A program made the translations under genes and the position numbers. Below are positions 15,559 to 20,004 of a stretch of 20,004 nucleotides of DNA, piece by piece. This DNA is from Chloroflexota bacterium (lineage in GTDB: Bacteria > Chloroflexota > Dehalococcoidia > E44-bin15): contig JADFVG010000208.1 in the NCBI GenBank assembly GCA_015222405.1, forward strand, positions 1-20,004, in the 5' to 3' direction. Below the pieces are notes generated by a model, which worked only from the letters and a program-made list of their open reading frames with translations, was not told the DNA's origin and ran no database searches. Positions within the stretch are counted from its first letter, which is position 1. Each line of letters starts with the position of its first letter.

Positions 15559-15780
15559 CTAGTCAGCGACCTTGACAGCGAAGATGGAGATGACGATAAA
15601 GATCACCATAAGGAGAATGGTAAATCGAAACAGGGTCTTTGCTACGCCCCTCCGGGTGCGGTAAACGCCGGTCTGCTGGCCAAAGATGCCTCCTAGACCT
15701 CCTCCTCTCACCTGAAGCAGGAAAACACCAATCAGCACTATAGCTATGATGATCTGAGCGACATAAAGATAGCTCTCCAT
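15559..15780 (-). CDS. secG: Preprotein translocase subunit SecG
   Basis: This 73-residue protein has two membrane helices (~5-23 and 50-70) joined by the SecG loop LLQVRGGGLGGIFGQQTGVYRTRRG, a family hallmark. It assists SecYEG-mediated export. Length and motif are typical. It lies 18 bases after gatB and 14 before the SAM hydrolase gene. Confidence 0.92.
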   Translation of the reverse strand: MESYLYVAQIIIAIVLIGVFLLQVRGGGLGGIFGQQTGVYRTRRGVAKTLFRFTILLMVIFIVISIFAVKVAD

Positions 15781-15798
15781 AATAGTATCTCTGAAGGT

Positions 15799-17265
15799 CT
15801 AGGCGCTTTCCTCCAGCTTCTCCTTAAGCAGCTTATTTACCACGGTGGGGTTAGCCCTGCCCTTGGTTTGCCTCATTACCTGTCCAACGAGGAAGGTCAG
15901 CGCCGCCTCCTTACCCTTCTTGAAATCCGCCACCGCCTGGGCATTGGCTGCCACCACCCGGGCTACAATCTCCTTCATCTCTTCGGCATCGCTGATCTGG
16001 GTGAGGCCTTCCTCGGCAATGATCTCCTTAGCACGCTTGCCGCTATGGAACATCTCCTCAAAAACCGTCTTTGCCGCAGCACCGCTCAGAGTGCCCTCAT
16101 CGATGAGATCCAGCATCTCCACCAGATGCTCTGGGCTGACTTTTGAATCGCTGATCTGGATGTCTGTGGCATGGAGCAGGCGGGTGAATTCGCCCGAAAT
16201 CCAGTTACTCACCGCTTTGGCCCTTTTTTCGACCTGGACCTCAGCATTCAGTTTCACGCAGGCTTCGGAATAATCGGCCATCGCCTTAGAGGTGGTCAGT
16301 AAGCTGGCATCGTAGTGGGATAGGCCGTATTGAGCCATCAATCTATCCTGCCTGGCATCGGGAAGCTCGGGGAGGCGAGAGCGTATCTCCTCCACCCACT
16401 GTCGGCTGCAAGTTATGGGCGGCAGATCGGGTTCGGGGAAATAGCGATAGTCGTGGGCATACTCCTTGCTCCGCTGCGATACCGTAACCCCCCCCTCTTC
16501 AACCCAGCCCCTGGTCTCCTGAACCAAGCGCCCCCTCTCCTCGATAACCCTCCTCTGGCGCTGTTCCTCATATTCCAGGGCGTGATAGACTGCCCTAAAG
16601 CTGTTCATATTCTTGACCTCGACCTTGACCCCTGAGTCAGTGCTTCCGAAGGGACGAATACTTATGTTAGCATCACACCTGAAGCTGCCCTCCTCCATAT
16701 TCCCGCTGGAAACGCCGAGGAACTGGAGAATGGTGCGCAGCTTCATCAGGTATTGCCGCGCCTCCTCCGGGGAGTGCATATCAGGCTCGCTTACCACCTC
16801 CATAAGAGGCACCCCAGCGCGATTTACATCCACCAGGCTATAGCTTCCCTCCCCCGGGATGCTGCGATGGGTTAGCTTTGCCACATCCTCTTCAAGGTGA
16901 ACCCGGGTGATCCCGATCCTCTTTTTTTGGCCCTCAACCTCGATGTCCAGCCGGCCCCTGACCCCTAAGGGAGCATCGTATTGAGAGATCTGGTAGCCTT
17001 TCATCAGGTCAGGGTAGGGATAATTCTTGCGGTCAAACTTGCAATATTCTGGAATGGTGCAGTTCAAAGCAAGGGCAGTCATTACCACATATTCCACTGC
17101 CCGCTGGTTAATGACGGGAAGGACGCCAGGCATGCCGAGGCAAACAGGGCATACGTGTGTGTTGGGAGCAGCGTCGGCATAGTCCGCACTACAGCGGCAG
17201 AACATCTTGCTCTTGGTCAATAGCTGAGCGTGGACTTCAAGCCCGACAGTAGTTTCATAATCCAT
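15799..17265 (-). CDS. gatB: Aspartyl/glutamyl-tRNA amidotransferase subunit B
   Basis: This 488-residue subunit of GatCAB converts misacylated Glu-tRNA-Gln (and Asp-tRNA-Asn) to the amide forms. It begins with the canonical ETTVGLEVHAQLLTKSKMFCRCS. HVCPVCLGMPGVLPVIN (zinc cysteines), FDRKNYPYPDLMKGYQISQ and RYFPEPDLPP follow, and the C-terminal YqeY-like helical domain is complete. No Shine-Dalgarno lies directly before the ATG, and a putative -10 ends only nine bases upstream, so the mRNA may be leaderless. GatA and GatC are not in the window. Confidence 0.95.
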   Translation of the reverse strand: MDYETTVGLEVHAQLLTKSKMFCRCSADYADAAPNTHVCPVCLGMPGVLPVINQRAVEYVVMTALALNCTIPEYCKFDRKNYPYPDLMKGYQISQYDAPLGVRGRLDIEVEGQKKRIGITRVHLEEDVAKLTHRSIPGEGSYSLVDVNRAGVPLMEVVSEPDMHSPEEARQYLMKLRTILQFLGVSSGNMEEGSFRCDANISIRPFGSTDSGVKVEVKNMNSFRAVYHALEYEEQRQRRVIEERGRLVQETRGWVEEGGVTVSQRSKEYAHDYRYFPEPDLPPITCSRQWVEEIRSRLPELPDARQDRLMAQYGLSHYDASLLTTSKAMADYSEACVKLNAEVQVEKRAKAVSNWISGEFTRLLHATDIQISDSKVSPEHLVEMLDLIDEGTLSGAAAKTVFEEMFHSGKRAKEIIAEEGLTQISDAEEMKEIVARVVAANAQAVADFKKGKEAALTFLVGQVMRQTKGRANPTVVNKLLKEKLEESA

Positions 17266-17274
17266 CTTAAAGGT

Positions 17275-17303
17275 AGTATAGCAACCTTTTCCTCCTCAGG
17301 CAA
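17275..17303 (-). promoter_or_regulatory. Putative gatB promoter
   Basis: On the - strand, TTGCCT (17303-17298) is 17 bases from TATACT (17280-17275). The -10 ends nine bases from the gatB ATG, so the transcript would begin at or within about three bases of the start codon. Confidence 0.5.
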
Positions 17304-17341
17304 GGTCAATTTTTCATTCTAAAAGCTGCTTTAATAACCTA

Positions 17342-17369
17342 TTGACATTTTGAGGACTGGGTGTATAAT
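17342..17369 (+). promoter_or_regulatory. Consensus promoter of the SOS-box gene
   Basis: TTGACA (17342-17347) and TATAAT (17364-17369) match the consensus fully with a 16-base spacer. Start of transcription is expected near 17376, immediately before the LexA-type box. Confidence 0.85.
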
Positions 17370-17376
17370 TGATACA

Positions 17377-17388
17377 GAACATATGTTC
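17377..17388. promoter_or_regulatory. LexA-type SOS box
   Basis: GAACATATGTTC is a perfect 12-bp palindrome, and with the flanking G17389 the - strand reads CGAACATATGTTC. This fits the Bacillus/Gram-positive LexA consensus CGAAC-N4-GTTCG except at one edge base. It covers about +1 to +12 of the promoter, where LexA would block initiation. lexA itself is not in the window. Confidence 0.75.
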
Positions 17389-17404
17389 GATAAAGAGGGC
17401 GAAA

Positions 17405-17953
17405 ATGAGCGAAACAGGATTCAAAGCGAGCAGGTATCTAACCAAGCTGGACGGCAATGATTACCTCGAGGTTAAGTGGCGGCTTTTGTGGCTCAGAACC
17501 GAGCATCCTGATGCCATGATTACCACAGAGCTGATGAAGCATGAAGGGGGAATGGCCCTTTTCAGGGCCAAGATCACCCTCAGCGACGGAGGAGAGGCAA
17601 CAGGATGGGGCAGCGAGACCGTTACCGACTTCGGCGATTATATCGAGAAGGCGGAGACCAAGGCACTGGGCAGAGCTTGTGCCGCTCTGGGCTATAGCAC
17701 TCAATTTTGCGCTGACTTCGATTTCCATGAAAAGCCTGTGGATGCCCCGGTGGAGCGGAAATGCTCAGGGCGTTCACTGGCAACAGAGGCCCAGGTCAAA
17801 GCCATTTATCTCATCAGCAGAGAGCAATATGGCCTCACCGAAGAGCAGATGAACCAACATACCAAGAAAGCCTATGGCAAGCTCCCTGCTGAGCTGGCCA
17901 AACAGGAAGCGTCTCAACTCATCGACAGGCTCAAGGGGAAAAGCAAGGGATAA
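17405..17953 (+). CDS. SOS-controlled Rad52-like/annealing-type protein, uncharacterised
   Basis: This is a 182-residue soluble protein. The core (~20-105) predicts as beta hairpins followed by a helix: VKWRLLWLRTEHPDAMITTEL, then ALFRAKITL, then an A-GWGSETVTDF turn, then YIEKAETKALGRACAALGY. The order strand-strand-strand-helix ending in A-T-ALGRA--LGY resembles the Rad52/Erf/Sak single-strand annealing fold, where a DALKRALR-FG helix binds DNA. The tail (125-176: ATEAQVKAIYLISRE...GLTEEQMN, then PAEL-KQEASQLIDRLK) resembles the small helical tail on many phage or plasmid annealing and ssDNA-binding proteins. Homology is by eye and not proven. The start is ATG 17405, with GAGGG five bases upstream; the longer frame would start inside the -10 box. 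The LexA-type box implies DNA-damage induction. Confidence 0.6.
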   Translation: MSETGFKASRYLTKLDGNDYLEVKWRLLWLRTEHPDAMITTELMKHEGGMALFRAKITLSDGGEATGWGSETVTDFGDYIEKAETKALGRACAALGYSTQFCADFDFHEKPVDAPVERKCSGRSLATEAQVKAIYLISREQYGLTEEQMNQHTKKAYGKLPAELAKQEASQLIDRLKGKSKG

Positions 17954-17978
17954 TCAGTGCTGGTCGTGCCCTGGATTT

Positions 17979-18644
17979 CTACTCTTCGCTCCAGGCTCCC
18001 TCACCGATGAGGGGGACGAAGCGGCAGGGGGTCAGATTCTTAGCCGTAAACCCCTCTTTCTGCCTCAGGACATAGAGCAGGTCCTGCTCCCAGCGAGAGC
18101 CAACGGGGATCACCATCCGTCCGCCCACGGTGAGCTGATCGAGCAGCTCTAGCGGAACCCGGGGAGCAGCAGCGGTCACCATGATGGCATCATATGGCGC
18201 CTCGGCTTGCCAACCGAGGGTTTTCTCAGCAAGATAAACCTGAATATTAGTGTAGCCCAGCTTTTCCAGGGTTCGTTTTGCAGATTGGGTTAGCTTTGGG
18301 ATCCGCTCCGTGGTGATCACCTGCCGCGCCAATTCAGCGAGGATTGCTGCTTGATAACCGCTTCCCGTTCCCAGCTCCAGCACCTTCTCAGTGCCCACTA
18401 GCTCCAGAGCCTGGGTCATGAGGGCGATGATGAAAGGCTGGGAGATAGTTTGCCCCGCACCAATGGGCAGCGGCCTATCCTCGTAGGCCAAATGGCGGCT
18501 GGCCCTGGGAACAAAGGCTTCTCTGGGTATCTTGGCCATGACGCGAAGCACCCGCTCATCGCTGATCTCGCGACGCAGCTCCTCGACCAGCCTTTCCCGG
18601 GCGGCTTTCAGATTCACGGTTGACCTACGGCTCACTGCTCCCAT
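17979..18644 (-). CDS. pcm: Protein-L-isoaspartate O-methyltransferase
   Basis: This 221-residue SAM-dependent enzyme methylates abnormal L-isoaspartyl residues for repair. Family landmarks are FVP-ASRHLAYEDRPLPIGAGQTISQP (~44-70) and the SAM loop VLELGTGSGYQAA (88-100). PYDAIMVTAAAP follows, and the C-terminal FVPLIGEGAW matches the family's end. The first ATG has no clear Shine-Dalgarno; the GTG ten codons in is an alternative start. It converges on the SOS-box gene with a 25-base gap. Confidence 0.9.
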   Translation of the reverse strand: MGAVSRRSTVNLKAARERLVEELRREISDERVLRVMAKIPREAFVPRASRHLAYEDRPLPIGAGQTISQPFIIALMTQALELVGTEKVLELGTGSGYQAAILAELARQVITTERIPKLTQSAKRTLEKLGYTNIQVYLAEKTLGWQAEAPYDAIMVTAAAPRVPLELLDQLTVGGRMVIPVGSRWEQDLLYVLRQKEGFTAKNLTPCRFVPLIGEGAWSEE

Positions 18645-18713
18645 CTTAACAGCCAGACTCTATGCCCAAAATCTACCACAAACCAGGCATAGCATCAAGG
18701 TCGAAAAAGGCCG

Positions 18714-18742
18714 TTGCTCACAGAGTAGAGATGGCATATAAT
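18714..18742 (+). promoter_or_regulatory. Likely promoter of the PNPOx-like gene
   Basis: TATAAT (18737-18742) is a perfect -10; at 17 bases upstream lies only TTGCTC (18714-18719), a weak -35. The ATG follows 28 bases later after a strong AAGGAGAG. Confidence 0.5.
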
Positions 18743-18770
18743 TCAGTAATCAGGGGGTAAGGAGAGACAA

Positions 18771-19163
18771 ATGGCTAAGCTAACCGAGGAGATGAAGGCA
18801 CTGGTGGCCAGTCAGCAGGCATTCATTGCCACTGCCAGCCCGGATGGCATGCCCAGCATCGCACCCAAAGGCAGTACCCGAGTTCTGGACGATGAGCACA
18901 TCGTGTTTTACGAATTGACGGGCGGGCGCACCTGGGAAAACCTGCAGAAGAATCCCAGGGTAGCCATCGCTGTAACCGACAGAAACACGATTCAGGGCTA
19001 CCGCTTCGTCGGCAAGGCGGAGTTTATAACCGAGGGAGAACTCTACGAGGGTGCCAAGAAGCTGGCGGAGATGCTGAAAATTCCGACTCCACCGCAGGCA
19101 GCGGTGAAGGTGAAGGTAGAGGAGATCTATAACCTTGGCGCGGGCGGGCTGAAGGTAGCCTGA
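18771..19163 (+). CDS. Pyridoxamine 5'-phosphate oxidase-like flavin-binding protein
   Basis: This 130-residue protein has the FMN-binding split-barrel pattern: FIATASPDGMPSIAPKGSTRVLDD at 18-41, F-EL-GGRTWENLQKNPRVAIAV at ~46-68, and GYRFVGKAEF at 76-85. Such single-domain proteins bind FMN or F420 and reduce small substrates; the substrate is unknown. A strong Shine-Dalgarno (AAGGAGAG, 18759-18766) fixes the start. The DUF72 gene follows on the same strand after 49 bases. Confidence 0.85.
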   Translation: MAKLTEEMKALVASQQAFIATASPDGMPSIAPKGSTRVLDDEHIVFYELTGGRTWENLQKNPRVAIAVTDRNTIQGYRFVGKAEFITEGELYEGAKKLAEMLKIPTPPQAAVKVKVEEIYNLGAGGLKVA

Positions 19164-19212
19164 GGCGTATATTCCCCATATAGGCACAAGGCGGTGGTGT
19201 TGGAGTATTGAG

Positions 19213-19947
19213 ATGGGACCCAAATATCATATCGGGACCAGCGGCTGGGTCTATCCCCACTGGCGGGATGTTTTCTATCCCCCTAAACTGCCCCAGTCGA
19301 AGTGGCTGGAGTTCTACACCCGGCATTTTCACACCGTGGAGCTAAACAACAGCTTCTATCGTCTGCCCTCGGAGAAGGCTTTTTCCAACTGGCGCGATAC
19401 TTCTCCAGAGGGCTTTATCTATGCGGTCAAGGTGAGCCGGTTCATCACCCATATAAAGCGGCTTAAAGAGGTTGAGGAGCCGGTAGAGACCTTTCTTTCG
19501 CGGGCGCGGCATCTTAAGAAAAAGCTTGGTCCCCTCCTCTACCAATTGCCGCCAAACATGCGCCGCAACGATGAGAGGCTTGACGCCTTCCTCTCGCTGC
19601 TTCCCCGGGGGCTGCGCCATGTGGTGGAGTTTCGCCATGAGTCCTGGCTTGATGAGGAGGTGTTCGACATCCTGCGCAAATACAATATTGGCTTCTGCGT
19701 CTTCGACATGCCCGGCCTTGCCTGCCCCCTGATGGCCACCGCCAACTTTGCCTACATCCGCTTTCATGGCGCAAGCGGGCTCTACTGGAGCTGCTACTCC
19801 GATGAGGAGCTTGAGGACTGGGCTCAAAAGATTTCAGCGCTTGGGAAAGACCTGGATACCGTCTATATCTACTTCAACAACGACGCCCAGGGCTTTGCCA
19901 CAAGAAATGCGCAGACACTGACGGGGAAGCTGGCAAAAGAGCTGTAG
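19213..19947 (+). CDS. DUF72 (YecE-like) protein
   Basis: This 244-residue protein has the complete DUF72 TIM-barrel-like pattern. It begins HIGTSGWVYPHWRDVFYPP, then FHTVELNNSFYRLP, FIYAVKVSRFITHIKRL, LLYQLPPN, VVEFRHESW, YIRFHG, and a C-terminal VYIYFNNDAQGFATRNA. The family's role is unknown. GGAG (19202-19205) is seven bases before the ATG. The 57 bases after its stop to the window edge show no recognisable gene. Confidence 0.88.
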   Translation: MGPKYHIGTSGWVYPHWRDVFYPPKLPQSKWLEFYTRHFHTVELNNSFYRLPSEKAFSNWRDTSPEGFIYAVKVSRFITHIKRLKEVEEPVETFLSRARHLKKKLGPLLYQLPPNMRRNDERLDAFLSLLPRGLRHVVEFRHESWLDEEVFDILRKYNIGFCVFDMPGLACPLMATANFAYIRFHGASGLYWSCYSDEELEDWAQKISALGKDLDTVYIYFNNDAQGFATRNAQTLTGKLAKEL

Positions 19948-20004
19948 CATCACCGGCCCGAGGCTCTATCTGCTCCTCGCTTCCTGTTCCATATTGCCAG
20001 CGAC

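Noticed and set aside
14870..15562. Long open frame of 230 codons on the + strand
   Set aside because: It is antisense to the clearly recognised SAM hydrolase, has no family resemblance and no ribosome binding site.
17369..17404. Longer frame of the SOS-box protein starting at an ATT codon
   Set aside because: It starts on the last base of the TATAAT box and would translate through the LexA box; ATG 17405 has GAGGG at good spacing.
19948..20004. Possible 3' end of a - strand gene entering from the right edge (13 codons to a stop at 19966)
   Set aside because: Too short to judge; other frames are equally open.

Overview
The window is about 20 kb of dense bacterial chromosome, with no gene-free stretch longer than about 210 bases. 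I saw no rRNA, tRNA, CRISPR array or insertion sequence. Gene content and order (dnaJ-like / hspR / clpC, then PIN-TRAM / ispD / ispF / cysS) and near-consensus sigma-70 promoters suggest a Chloroflexota bacterium, most likely Dehalococcoidia. This placement is inferred from recall of gene order and protein style, not from a search.

Layout. (1) 1-4129, + strand: the 3' end of a CbbQ/NorQ-type MoxR AAA+ ATPase, a CoA-pyrophosphatase-like Nudix hydrolase, and a giant CbbO/NorD-type von Willebrand A protein whose N-terminus is a 37-residue-period helical repeat array. (2) 4108-5397, - strand: an MFS transporter that overlaps the VWA gene tail to tail. (3) 5496-9618: a heat-shock island. A decayed small heat-shock gene on the - strand faces a dnaJ-hspR-clpC operon on the + strand. 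The shared control region has two 18-bp dyads and a perfect-consensus promoter. (4) 9701-10321: a DedA/VTT membrane protein. (5) 10344-14687, + strand: promoter and structured leader, then PIN-TRAM, ispD, ispF (two enzymes of the MEP isoprenoid pathway), cysS, a small membrane protein and a YbjQ-family protein. (6) 17265-14714, - strand: gatB-secG-SAM hydrolase, probably one operon. (7) 17342-17953, + strand: a 182-residue protein under a consensus promoter with a LexA-type SOS box at the transcription start. Its core resembles the Rad52-like single-strand annealing fold. (8) 18644-17979, - strand: pcm. (9) 18714-19947, + strand: a PNPOx-like flavin split-barrel protein and a DUF72 protein.

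Three themes stand out. The first is proteostasis: a DnaJ-like co-chaperone, its likely repressor HspR and the ClpC unfoldase are arranged as one autoregulated stress operon, next to a wrecked hsp20. The second is a MoxR-VWA metallo-chaperone-type pair with a Nudix gene between the partners. The third, and most promising for novelty, is the SOS-box gene at 17405, which looks like a chromosomal DNA-damage-inducible annealing or recombination factor. Several starts were moved from the longest possible reading frame because a promoter overlaps the longer version (dnaJ to 5872, the SOS gene to 17405).
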